The translations under genes were made by a program, and so were the position numbers. Shown here one piece after another: positions 8,209 through 16,208 of a stretch of 64,000 nt of DNA (the stretch's first letter is position 1; each line of letters begins with the position of its first letter). The stretch is from contig NZ_JAPFGP010000002.1 of assembly GCF_026241155.1 (NCBI RefSeq), forward strand, positions 248,001 to 312,000. The letters are read 5' to 3'. Below the pieces are notes generated by a model that saw only the letters and a program-made list of their open reading frames with translations, was not told the DNA's origin and searched no databases. This stretch comes from Paucibacter sp. PLA-PC-4 (GTDB taxonomy: Bacteria > Pseudomonadota > Gammaproteobacteria > Burkholderiales > Burkholderiaceae_C).

Positions 8209-9135
8209 TTAGCCTACGTCCAGAAACGCCGCCAGCCGCGCGGCCAGCGCCTCAGGCTGGTCATGGTGCAGCATATGCCCGGCGCCCTGCAGCCGCGCGC
8301 GCTGCAACTGCGGCACTGCGCCCAGCCGGGCCTCAAAGTCCTCGCGCGGGTAGCGATCTCCCCACCATTGGCTCATCTGCGTCTCGCTGCCCTCGACCCA
8401 GAGCACTGGTGCGCTGATGCGGCTCCAGCAGGCCAGGATCTCGGCCTTGCGGTAGAGGATGGGATTGGCGCGCTTGTGGGCCGGATCACCGAGGATGTGC
8501 CAGGTCTTGCCTTCGGGGCCGTCCTGCTCGCGCGACCAGTGCGGCGCCAGCCAGGCGGCCTTGTCGGCGGCCAACCGCGGGTTGGTCTTCATCAGGCGCT
8601 GCGCCACACCGGCGAGGCTGTCGTAGTGTTTCAGGCTTTGCGGCGTCTTCAGGTCGTCCAGCCACTCGATCAGGCGCGTCGGTGCCATCTCGGGCTGCGT
8701 TTCGGGAAGGCCGAAGCCTTCCAGATTGACCAGGCGGCGGATTCGCTCGGGCCGCAGGCCGGCATAGCTCATCACCACATTGCCCCCCATGCTGTGGCCT
8801 AGCAGATCGACCTTCATGCCCGGTGCGACGGCGTCTAAAAGCGCGTCGAGATCGCCCAGATAGTCGGGGAACCAGTAGCAGTCGGAGCCGCTGCTGTCGC
8901 TAGAGCCAAAGCCGCGCCAGTCCATCGCCACGATGTGCCGCTCATCGGCCAGCGCGTCGACGACGAACTGGAAGGACGCGCCCACATCCATCCAACCATG
9001 CAGCATCAGCAGTGTCGGCCGCTCGGGCGTGGCGAGGCCGGCCTCTCCCCAACTCAGGACGTGGTGGCGCAGGCCGCGCAAAGAGATGAACTGGCTGCGG
9101 TGCGGACGACGTGCGATGTAGGCGATGGGCATCAT
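8209..9135 (-). CDS. alpha/beta hydrolase
   Basis: A 308-residue alpha/beta hydrolase. Seen motifs: LMLHGWMDVGASF (oxyanion hole), DWRGFGSSD, the nucleophile elbow GHSMGGN, and a C-terminal GAGHMLHHD with the catalytic histidine. Such proteins hydrolyse esters or related bonds; no substrate can be named. I took the double ATG at 9132-9135 as start, because the upstream extension lacks a ribosome binding site and is arginine/proline-rich noise. Divergent from the GNAT gene that follows, with about 70 bases between starts. Confidence 0.88.
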   Translation of the reverse strand: MMPIAYIARRPHRSQFISLRGLRHHVLSWGEAGLATPERPTLLMLHGWMDVGASFQFVVDALADERHIVAMDWRGFGSSDSSGSDCYWFPDYLGDLDALLDAVAPGMKVDLLGHSMGGNVVMSYAGLRPERIRRLVNLEGFGLPETQPEMAPTRLIEWLDDLKTPQSLKHYDSLAGVAQRLMKTNPRLAADKAAWLAPHWSREQDGPEGKTWHILGDPAHKRANPILYRKAEILACWSRISAPVLWVEGSETQMSQWWGDRYPREDFEARLGAVPQLQRARLQGAGHMLHHDQPEALAARLAAFLDVG

Positions 9136-9206
9136 GCGGGCGACTGTAGGACAAGCAGCGCCGTCAGGCTGTCGGCCCGGCGACAAGCTGCGTGGACAAT
9201 GCGGCT

Positions 9207-9692
9207 ATGAGCACCTACACGATACGCCCCGCCCAGAGCGGTGATGTGCCTGCCATCGCCGACCTGATCGCCGAGCTGGCCGAGTTCGAGAACCTGACGC
9301 ACATGCTGCAGCTGACGGCCGACAAGCTGCACCCGCATCTGTTCGGAGCTAAGCCGGTGGTCGAGGCCCTGGTCGGCGAAATCGAGGGAGAGATGGTCGG
9401 CTTCGCGCTGTTCTTCACCAACTTCAGCACCTTTTTGGCCAAGCCCGGCCTCTATCTGGAAGACCTGTATGTGCGTCCCGCGCATCGCCGCAGCGGCTTA
9501 GGAAAGGGCCTGCTGAAGCGCCTGGCGGCCATCGCCGTCGAGCGCGACTACGGCCGCTTTGACTGGACCGTACTGGACTGGAACGAGGACGCGATCCGCT
9601 TCTACGAGAAGATGGGTGCCAGCGTACTGCCTGAATGGCGGATCTGTCGCATGACAGGCGAGGCATTGACGGAGTTCGCCGGGCAGCGCTGA
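9207..9692 (+). CDS. GNAT family N-acetyltransferase
   Basis: A 161-residue acetyltransferase. The segment LYLEDLYVRPAHRRSGLGKGLL is a textbook GNAT motif A, binding the acetyl-CoA pyrophosphate, and NEDAIRFYEKMGA is motif B. The overall layout resembles diamine/spermidine-type or thialysine N-acetyltransferases, which are close in length (about 160). ATG 9207 is preferred to GTG 9192. The product is cytoplasmic and the gene is monocistronic as far as can be seen. Confidence 0.88.
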   Translation: MSTYTIRPAQSGDVPAIADLIAELAEFENLTHMLQLTADKLHPHLFGAKPVVEALVGEIEGEMVGFALFFTNFSTFLAKPGLYLEDLYVRPAHRRSGLGKGLLKRLAAIAVERDYGRFDWTVLDWNEDAIRFYEKMGASVLPEWRICRMTGEALTEFAGQR

Positions 9693-9791
9693 CCCCTCGA
9701 GATGGGGACTGAAAGAGGGGCCTGGCATCCCGCGACCGTCATAGACTGACGCATAGCGACCAGGGAGTGGTCACATCTGAACGGTGGCCCT

Positions 9792-11219
9792 ATGAAGCCA
9801 GGCCAGACGCGCGAATATTGGGGGCATCTCTCGACCGAGCCGGCCGGGCTGCGCGAGCTCCGCGCCGCGCTTGGCGTTGTCGCCCTCTCGGCCATCGTCT
9901 TCGTGGCGGCCCTTCCTTTTGCCGACAGGCCGCTGCCGCACGTGGCCGCCTTCATCCCGATCTATGTCACCGCGCTGGTGATCTGCGATCTGATCACGGC
10001 GGTGCTGCTGTTGAGCCAATACCGGGCCTTGCAGTCTATTGAGCTGCTGGTTCTGGGCGGCGGCTATTTCTTTACGGCCGCCGTCACCGCCGCCTATGCG
10101 CTGATCTTTCCGGGCCTGTTCGCGCCTGCGGGCTTGCTGGGCTCGGGGCCGCAGACCTCATCGGCCCTGTTTATGTTCTGGCACGGCGGCTTCCCACTGA
10201 TGGTGATGGCCTATTCGATGGCCAAGACTGGCGGCCCAGGCCCTCCGCGCTTGAACCGGGTGCGGCGCCTGCGACCACGCATTGGCATCGTCCTGATGGT
10301 GGCGTTGGTGCTGGCCGTGGTGGCCGCTTTCACGGTTTTTGCGACCGCGTGGCAGCAGCGGCTGCCGGTGTTTCTGCAAGGAGACCGAACCACCGAGCTC
10401 GGCCGCGCCTTCTTGCTGGGCGTCTGGACCCTGAGTGTGCTGGCGCTGCTGGTGGTCTGGCGGCGCCGGCCGCATACGGTGCTTGATGCCTGGCTGCTGG
10501 TGGTGATGGCTGTGTGGCTGTTCGACCTGGCCCTGGCGGCCATCCTGAACACCGGCCGCTACGACTTGGGTTGGTATGCAGGCCGCATCTACGGCCTGCT
10601 GGCGGCTGGCTTCCTGCTGATCGTGCTCCTGAGTGAGAACGCCAGGCACTACGCCCGGCTGGTGCGACTGTCGGCTGACCTGAGTGTGGCCAATGAGCAG
10701 CTTTGGCAGCTGTCGCAGCGGGACGCGCTGACCGAGCTGGCGAACCGGCGCGCCTTTGATCGCTATCTGGCCGAGCAGATGGCGGTCGCTGTGCGCCACA
10801 AGAGAGCCTTGGCTCTGGTGCTGATCGATGTCGATCACTTCAAGGCATACAACGACCACTACGGCCATCATGCCGGCGACCAATGTCTGAATCGGCTCGC
10901 GGCGGCGCTGCAGGCCTGCTGCCGCAGACCGGCGGACATGGCCGCACGCTACGGCGGTGAAGAGTTCGCGCTGATCCTGCCGGACTCCGACCTTGCGGGC
11001 GCCCGGCACACAGCCGAAGCCGCCCGGGCCGCGGTCGCGGCGCTGGGCATCGAGCACGCCGGCTGTTCCACCGGCCTGCACATCAGCGTTAGCATCGGCC
11101 TGGCCGTGGTCGACCCGTCCCGAGCGATGACGATGGCGCAGCTGATCGTGGCCGCCGATGGCGCGCTTTACCGGGCCAAGGATGGCGGCCGCGACCGTGT
11201 CGTTGTCGCGGCACCGTGA
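9792..11219 (+). CDS. MASE4-type membrane diguanylate cyclase (GGDEF)
   Basis: A 475-residue enzyme making cyclic di-GMP from GTP. The N-terminal 290 residues hold about eight hydrophobic segments that resemble the MASE4 membrane sensor domain. A short coiled linker (LSVANEQLWQLSQRDALTELANRR) leads to the GGDEF domain. The active-site loop is GGEEF at 388-392, and an inhibitory I-site RPAD lies five residues before it (379-382), so the cyclase should be active and product-inhibited. No EAL domain. It stands alone between convergent and divergent neighbours, and no ligand can be assigned to the sensor. Confidence 0.92.
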   Translation: MKPGQTREYWGHLSTEPAGLRELRAALGVVALSAIVFVAALPFADRPLPHVAAFIPIYVTALVICDLITAVLLLSQYRALQSIELLVLGGGYFFTAAVTAAYALIFPGLFAPAGLLGSGPQTSSALFMFWHGGFPLMVMAYSMAKTGGPGPPRLNRVRRLRPRIGIVLMVALVLAVVAAFTVFATAWQQRLPVFLQGDRTTELGRAFLLGVWTLSVLALLVVWRRRPHTVLDAWLLVVMAVWLFDLALAAILNTGRYDLGWYAGRIYGLLAAGFLLIVLLSENARHYARLVRLSADLSVANEQLWQLSQRDALTELANRRAFDRYLAEQMAVAVRHKRALALVLIDVDHFKAYNDHYGHHAGDQCLNRLAAALQACCRRPADMAARYGGEEFALILPDSDLAGARHTAEAARAAVAALGIEHAGCSTGLHISVSIGLAVVDPSRAMTMAQLIVAADGALYRAKDGGRDRVVVAAP

Positions 11220-11238
11220 GGGGCTGTGAACCGGGCCG

Positions 11239-13902
11239 CTAGGTCGGCGCCATGGATACCAGCGCGGCCAGGCGGCTCTGCTCGCAGGCATTCTCGGCCT
11301 TGCAGACTTCCTGGACCGCGCGCAGGCTGGCCTGCACGATGGCCGCGGCATCGACCTCGAAATGTGCGCGCAGCTCGGCGCGCGAGTCACTGCGGCCGAA
11401 GCCGTCGGTGCCCAAGCACAGATAGCGCCGCCCCGGTGGCAGATAGGCGCGCACCAGCTCGGGCAGCGCGCGCACATAGTCGGTGGCTGCGATGATGGGG
11501 CCGCTGCTGGCGCGAAGCTGTAGCTCCAGCGCGCTGTCAACCGCCGGCCGCAGGCCCTGGCGCCACAGCCGCTCCTGCGAGGCGCCCTCGCGGGCCAGCT
11601 CGATATAGCTGGTAACACTCCAGATATCGGCAGCGATGCCGTGCTGATCTTCCAGCAGCGCTGCCGCCTTGAGCACCTCGCCCATGATGGCGCCGCTGCC
11701 GAACAGCTGCACGCGCTGCGGCAGCACGGCCGGGCCGCTACGCAGCCGATAGATGCCGCGCAGCACGCCGGCATGGTCGGCCTCGGCAACGCTCGGGTTG
11801 ACGACGTTCTCGTTGGTGACGGTCAGGTAGTAGAACTCGTCGACCTGCTGCTCCAGCATGCGGCGCATGCCGTGGTCGATGATGAGCGCCAGCTCACCGG
11901 CGAAGGCCGGGTCGTAGGCGCGGCAGTTGGGCACGGTGGAGGCCAGCAGCGGGCTGCTGCCGTCCTGGTGCTGCAGGCCTTCGCCGCCCAAGGTCGTGCG
12001 GCCGGCGGTGGCGCCGATCAGGAAGCCGCGGGCGCGTTGGTCGGCTGCTGCCCAGATCAGGTCGCCCACGCGCTGGAAGCCGAACATGCTGTAGAAAATG
12101 TAGAAGGGCAGCATCGCCAGCCCGTGCGTCGAGTAGCTGGTGGCCGCCGCAGTCCAGGACGACAGCGCGCCGGCCTCGCTGATACCTTCCTCCAGGATCT
12201 GCCCGCTCTTGTCCTCACGATAAGCCAGCATCGAGCCGGCGTCCTCGGGTTGGTAGAGCTGGCCGAACGGCGCATAGATGCCGACCTGACGGAACAGGCT
12301 GGCCATGCCGAAGGTTCGCGCCTCGTCGGCGACTATGGGTACGATGCGCGGGCCCAGCCGCTGGTCCTTGATCAGCGCGGCCAGCTGGCGCACAAAAGCC
12401 ATCGTCGTGCTCATGCTCTTGCCATCGGCCTGCAGCGCGAAGCCAGCGGTCTCGGCAAGACCTGGCACCGGCAGCGGCGCCGCCAGGGTGGCGCGTGCTG
12501 GCAGAGATCCGCCCAGCGCGGCGCGGCGCGCCCGCAGATAGCGCATCTCTGCGCTGTCCTCGGCCGGCTTGTAGAAGGCCGCCTCGGCCACCTGGGCGTC
12601 GCTGAGCGGCAGCGCAAAGCGTTCGCGGAAGGCCAACAAATCGTCGCTGCCGAGCTTTTTCTGCTGGTGCGAAGTCATGCGGCCCTGACCGGCCGTGCCC
12701 ATGCCGTAGCCCTTCATCGTCTTAGCCAGCACGACGGTGGGCTGGCCGCGATGGGTCCGGGCGCGTGCGAAAGCGGCATGGATCTTGACCGGGTCATGGC
12801 CGCCGCGGCGCAGGCGCTCAATGTCCTCGTCGGCCAGGTGGGCGACCAGTGCCTGCAGCTCTGGCGACTGGCTGAAGAAGCTGCGGCGGTTGAACGCCCC
12901 GTCATTGGCGCTGAGCGTCTGGAACTCGCCGTCGACGGTGCGTGAGAAGGCGCGCGTGATCGCGTGGCTCTCGTCGCGCGCTAGCAGCGCATCCCACTCG
13001 GAGCCCCACAGGCATTTGACGACGTGCCAGCCGGCACCGCTGAACAGAGCCTCCAGCTCGTCGACGATGCGGCCATTGCCGCGCACCGGGCCATCCAGGC
13101 GCTGCAGATTGCAGTTGATCACGAAGACGCAGTTGTCCAGGTTCTCGCGCGCGGCCAGCGTCAGCGCGGCGATCGACTCCGGTTCGTCCATCTCGCCGTC
13201 ACCGAAGAAGCCCCAGACCTTGCGTTGATCGGTGGCCAGCAGGCCGCGGTCGGCCAGGTAGCGCATAAAGCGGGCCTGGTAGATCGCATTGATCGGGCCT
13301 ATGCCCATGGATCCGGTGGGGAACTGCCAGAACTCCGGCATCAGATAGGGGTGCGGGTAGGAGCTGAGCCCTTGGAACCCTTGCTTGTGCGCGCTGAGTT
13401 CCTGGCGGTAGTGGCGCAGCGCGTCCTCGTCGAGCCGGCCCTCTAGAAAGGCGCGCGCATAGACGCCCGGTGCCGAATGGGGCTGGAAATACACCAGATC
13501 GGCACCCTGCGGCGCAGCGGGGCCGCGGAAGAAATGCTGAAAGCCGACCTCGAACAGATCGGCCGCCGAGGCATAGCTGGCGATGTGTCCGCCGAGCTCG
13601 CCGTGGGCGGCATTGGCGCGCACGACCATGGCCAGCGCATTCCAGCGCAGCAGCGCCGAGAGCCGCTGTTCGATGGCCAGATCACCGGGGTAAGGCGGCT
13701 GCTCGGCCAGCGGCACGCTGTTCAGATAGGGCGTGACGGCAGTCGGCCGCCAGGGTAGCTGCTGCGCGCGCGCATGGGCTAGCAGTCCGTCCAGCAGGGC
13801 GGCCGCGCGTTCGCGGCCTTCATGCGGCCCCCAAGCGGCGAGCAGGCCGTCCAGCGCTGCACACCACTCCTGAAGTTCCTCGTCGGCGTCGCTAGTGTGC
13901 AT
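11239..13902 (-). CDS. homodimeric 2-oxoacid (pyruvate-type) dehydrogenase E1, possibly 2-oxobutyrate-specific (MdeB-like)
   Basis: An 887-residue AceE-type E1 subunit that decarboxylates a 2-oxoacid with thiamine diphosphate and passes the acyl group to an E2. HGELGGHIASYASAADLFEVG near the N-terminus and the thiamine-binding run GDGEMDEPES...NCNLQRLDGPVRGN are clear. No E2 or E3 gene is adjacent, so this is not the housekeeping pdh operon. It lies immediately downstream of acdS on the same strand (167-base gap), with an Lrp-type regulator divergent. ACC deaminase releases 2-oxobutyrate, and in Pseudomonas putida the homologous mdeB, beside methionine gamma-lyase and an Lrp-type regulator, uses 2-oxobutyrate. 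By analogy I infer 2-oxobutyrate as its substrate. Confidence 0.9.
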   Translation of the reverse strand: MHTSDADEELQEWCAALDGLLAAWGPHEGRERAAALLDGLLAHARAQQLPWRPTAVTPYLNSVPLAEQPPYPGDLAIEQRLSALLRWNALAMVVRANAAHGELGGHIASYASAADLFEVGFQHFFRGPAAPQGADLVYFQPHSAPGVYARAFLEGRLDEDALRHYRQELSAHKQGFQGLSSYPHPYLMPEFWQFPTGSMGIGPINAIYQARFMRYLADRGLLATDQRKVWGFFGDGEMDEPESIAALTLAARENLDNCVFVINCNLQRLDGPVRGNGRIVDELEALFSGAGWHVVKCLWGSEWDALLARDESHAITRAFSRTVDGEFQTLSANDGAFNRRSFFSQSPELQALVAHLADEDIERLRRGGHDPVKIHAAFARARTHRGQPTVVLAKTMKGYGMGTAGQGRMTSHQQKKLGSDDLLAFRERFALPLSDAQVAEAAFYKPAEDSAEMRYLRARRAALGGSLPARATLAAPLPVPGLAETAGFALQADGKSMSTTMAFVRQLAALIKDQRLGPRIVPIVADEARTFGMASLFRQVGIYAPFGQLYQPEDAGSMLAYREDKSGQILEEGISEAGALSSWTAAATSYSTHGLAMLPFYIFYSMFGFQRVGDLIWAAADQRARGFLIGATAGRTTLGGEGLQHQDGSSPLLASTVPNCRAYDPAFAGELALIIDHGMRRMLEQQVDEFYYLTVTNENVVNPSVAEADHAGVLRGIYRLRSGPAVLPQRVQLFGSGAIMGEVLKAAALLEDQHGIAADIWSVTSYIELAREGASQERLWRQGLRPAVDSALELQLRASSGPIIAATDYVRALPELVRAYLPPGRRYLCLGTDGFGRSDSRAELRAHFEVDAAAIVQASLRAVQEVCKAENACEQSRLAALVSMAPT

Positions 13903-14069
13903 GCTCGTGCTCCTTATGGATTGAATACTGTCGGGCCGAGCGCCGGACCGCTCTCAGGTCCGCCGTACAGGCGATGTGCTGGCTGATCCACCCGACCCGC
14001 ATCGCCGTTCCCTTCGGGGGGAACGCCCAGCGACGCACGCATTGAGCTGGGCGCGGCTGGGCGGGCGGG

Positions 14070-15086
14070 TCACCCGTTGCGGAACAGGAAGCTGTAGGCG
14101 TTGAGCGCCGGCACACCGCCCAGGTGCGCGTAGAGCACCCGCGAGCCTGCCGGGAATTCGCCCTTGCGCACCTTGTCGATCATGCCCTGCATCGACTTGC
14201 CCTCGTAGACCGGGTCGGTCAGCATGCCCTCGGTCCGCGCGCACAGGCGAATCGCTTCCAAGGTGCCTTCGCTGGGCAGGCCGTACTCGGGGCCGCCGTA
14301 GCGTGTATCCAGCACCACGTCCGCAGCCACGATGGGCCGACCCAGCTCGACCAGTTCGGCCGTGTGCTGGGCGATGCGCAGGATCTGTGCATGGGTCTGT
14401 GCCGGTTTGGCCGAGGCGTCGATGCCGATCACCTTGTCGGCGCGGCCGTCGGCCGCAAAGCCCACCACCATGCCGGCCTGCGTGCTGCCGGTCACCGAGC
14501 AGACGACGATGTAGTCAAACTTGAAGCCCAGCTCGGCTTCCTGCGCTCGAACCTCCTCGGCGAAGCCGACGAAGCCCAGGCCGCCGTAGGGATGCTCGGA
14601 ACAGCCTGCCGGGATAGGAAAGGGCTTGCCGCCGCGCGCCTTGACGTCATCCATCGCCTGTTGCCAGCTCGGGCGGATGCCGATGTCGAAGCCGGCTGCG
14701 TCCAAGCGCACATCGGCTCCCATGATGCGCGACATCTCGATATTGCCGACCCGGTCGTAGACCGCGTCCGAGTAGTTGACCCAGTTCTCCTGCACCAGCA
14801 CGCACTTCATGCCCAGATGGGCGGCGACGGCCGCGACCTGGCGGGTCTGGTTGGACTGGATGCCGCCGATTGAGACCAGGGTGTCATAGCCACCGGCAAT
14901 CGCCTCGGGAATCAGGTACTCCAGCTTGCGGGTCTTGTTGCCGCCAAAGGCCAGGCCGCTATTGCAGTCCTCGCGCTTGGCATAGAGCTCGACTTCGCCG
15001 CCGAGCGCGGCGCTCAGGCGCTTCAGGGGCTGGATGGGCGAGGGGCCGAAGGTCAGCGGGTGGCGTGGGAAACGTTGCAGATTCAT
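14070..15086 (-). CDS. acdS: 1-aminocyclopropane-1-carboxylate deaminase
   Basis: A 338-residue pyridoxal-phosphate enzyme that opens the ring of ACC, the plant ethylene precursor, to give 2-oxobutyrate and ammonia. Length equals the family norm, and counting from the ATG puts the diagnostic residues exactly in place: Lys51 (in GGNKTRK, the PLP lysine), Ser78 (in GGIQSNQTR), Glu295 (in DPVYEGKS) and Leu322 (in YAHLGG). Glu295 and Leu322 separate true ACC deaminases from the D-cysteine desulfhydrases they resemble. The gene implies association with plants or with ACC-containing organic matter. Divergent from the AcdR-like regulator. Confidence 0.96.
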   Translation of the reverse strand: MNLQRFPRHPLTFGPSPIQPLKRLSAALGGEVELYAKREDCNSGLAFGGNKTRKLEYLIPEAIAGGYDTLVSIGGIQSNQTRQVAAVAAHLGMKCVLVQENWVNYSDAVYDRVGNIEMSRIMGADVRLDAAGFDIGIRPSWQQAMDDVKARGGKPFPIPAGCSEHPYGGLGFVGFAEEVRAQEAELGFKFDYIVVCSVTGSTQAGMVVGFAADGRADKVIGIDASAKPAQTHAQILRIAQHTAELVELGRPIVAADVVLDTRYGGPEYGLPSEGTLEAIRLCARTEGMLTDPVYEGKSMQGMIDKVRKGEFPAGSRVLYAHLGGVPALNAYSFLFRNG

Positions 15087-15192
15087 GTGAAGACTCCGGG
15101 AGAGAAGGAAGAGCTTGGCTGCGTTGGGAATGTTAGGAAGAATGCCTGTTCACAGGGTTGCAAAGATTGGTGAGTTGGCAAACTTCTTGCTG

Positions 15193-15211
15193 CACTTCTA
15201 TTCTTGAAGTG
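15193..15211. promoter_or_regulatory. candidate AcdR operator in the acdS-acdR intergenic region
   Basis: The dyad CACTTC-N7-GAAGTG is a perfect 6-bp inverted repeat located 25 bases upstream of the chosen regulator start and about 110 bases upstream of acdS. Lrp-type regulators bind such sites and commonly control the divergent acdS gene. A second, looser TTGC...GCAA dyad lies just to its left. Function is inferred from position. Confidence 0.45.
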
Positions 15212-15235
15212 GCTTCCTATTGCTGGAGATGTGAA

Positions 15236-15745
15236 TTGAGCACAATAAAAGTTCGTGGGCAGACGAGGCTCGCAGCCCCGGAGGCGATCGCGCTGGATCG
15301 CACCGACAAGACGCTGTTGCGCGCACTGCAGCGCGACGCATCGATCTCGAATGTGGCGCTGGCCGAGAAGGTGCATCTAAGCCCGCCGGCCTGCCTACGC
15401 CGGGTCGAGCGTCTGCGTCGCGCCGGGCTGATTCGCGCCACCGTTGCCCTGCTGGACCCGCCGGCGCTCGACGCGGGCATGCTGGTCATCATCGGCGTGG
15501 TGCTCGACCGCTCGACGCCGGAGTCCTTTGCCGCCTTCGAGAAATCCGCCGCCAAGATCTCCGGCTGCATGGAGTGCCATGTCGTGACCGGCGAGTTCGA
15601 CTACTTCATGATGCTGCGCACCAAGGACAGCGACAGCTTCAACCGCCTGCATGCCGAGCAACTGCTCTACTTGCCCGGCGTGCGGCAAATCCGTAGTTTC
15701 ATGGTGCTCAAGCAGGTCCTGTCGACCACCGAAATTCCGCTTTAG
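15236..15745 (+). CDS. acdR: Lrp/AsnC family transcriptional regulator, AcdR-like
   Basis: A 169-residue regulator. Residues about 20-70 form the winged helix typical of Lrp (LDRTDKTLLRALQRDA, then LAEKVHLSPPACLRRVERL as the recognition helix), followed by the RAM ligand-binding domain with GVVLDRS and VVTGEFDYFMMLRTKD. It is divergent from acdS, the position of AcdR in most ACC-deaminase loci. I place the start at TTG 15236, which has GGAG seven bases upstream; a longer frame from 15158 reads through the probable operator and looks noncoding. Expected to activate acdS and possibly the E1 gene behind it. Confidence 0.85.
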   Translation: MSTIKVRGQTRLAAPEAIALDRTDKTLLRALQRDASISNVALAEKVHLSPPACLRRVERLRRAGLIRATVALLDPPALDAGMLVIIGVVLDRSTPESFAAFEKSAAKISGCMECHVVTGEFDYFMMLRTKDSDSFNRLHAEQLLYLPGVRQIRSFMVLKQVLSTTEIPL

Positions 15746-15751
15746 CCCTAG

Positions 15752-15801
15752 ATTCAGAATAAAAGTTCTAGACAAAGTGTTCTAGAAAATATATTCTGAA
15801 T
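15752..15801. promoter_or_regulatory. nested palindromic operator/promoter of the bla cassette
   Basis: A perfect 10-bp inverted repeat, ATTCAGAATA at 15752-15761 and TATTCTGAAT at 15792-15801, encloses two TTCTAGA half-palindromes at 15766-15772 and 15780-15787. The array ends two bases before the ATG of the BlaI-like repressor and fills the gap after acdR. It is much AT-richer than its surroundings. Autoregulation by the repressor is the simple reading, although the half-sites differ from the TACA/TGTA of Gram-positive BlaI operators. Confidence 0.7.
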
Positions 15802-15803
15802 TC

Positions 15804-16208
15804 ATGGCCTATTCATCATCACTCCCCAAACCCACCGCTGCCGAGCTGGATCTGCTGCGTGTCATCTGGCGCAAAGGGGCTTGCACGGCCCGCCAGGCGC
15901 ATGAGGCGCTGAAGCTCGATCGGCCTGAGATCACCGAGGCCAATGTGCTGCGCCAACTGCAACTGATGCATAGCAAGGGCCTGCTGACGCGCGACGAGGG
16001 GCAGCGCCCGCAGGTCTATGCGGCGGCCCATGCGCAAGACAAGCTGCAGAGCCAGCTGCTCAAGGACATGGTCTTCAAGCTCTTCGGCGGCTCCGGCAAG
16101 GCCCTGGTGATGGCGGCGCTGAAGACCCAGGTGAACCAGCAGGAGCGTGACGAGATTGCGCAGCTGCTGAGCAAGGGCGATGCGGCCAGCAAAGGCAAGC
16201 GGTCATGA
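15804..16208 (+). CDS. BlaI/MecI/CopY family transcriptional repressor
   Basis: A 134-residue winged-helix protein with the family pattern KPTAAELDLLRVIWRKGACTARQAHEAL at the N-terminus and a recognition helix around TEANVLRQLQLMHSKGLL, then a dimerisation tail containing KLFGGSGKALVMAAL. In Gram-positive bacteria BlaI is cut by BlaR1 to release bla transcription. Here the stop overlaps the start of the BlaR1-like gene (ATGA), and the class A beta-lactamase is third in line, so the same logic is expected. The palindromic array directly upstream is its likely own operator. Confidence 0.88.
   Translation: MAYSSSLPKPTAAELDLLRVIWRKGACTARQAHEALKLDRPEITEANVLRQLQLMHSKGLLTRDEGQRPQVYAAAHAQDKLQSQLLKDMVFKLFGGSGKALVMAALKTQVNQQERDEIAQLLSKGDAASKGKRS

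Noticed and set aside
10158-11789. 543-codon minus-strand open frame across the diguanylate cyclase
   Set aside because: It is the antisense shadow of a GC-rich gene: arginine/proline/histidine composition, no motif, and the plus strand carries an intact GGDEF protein.
11641-12945. 434-codon plus-strand open frame inside the E1 gene
   Set aside because: Antisense of the thiamine-diphosphate enzyme; no ribosome binding site or motif.
15158-15235. Longer N-terminus of the AcdR-like regulator
   Set aside because: It would cover the inverted repeat in the divergent promoter, is cysteine/tryptophan-rich and has no ribosome binding site; TTG 15236 has one.
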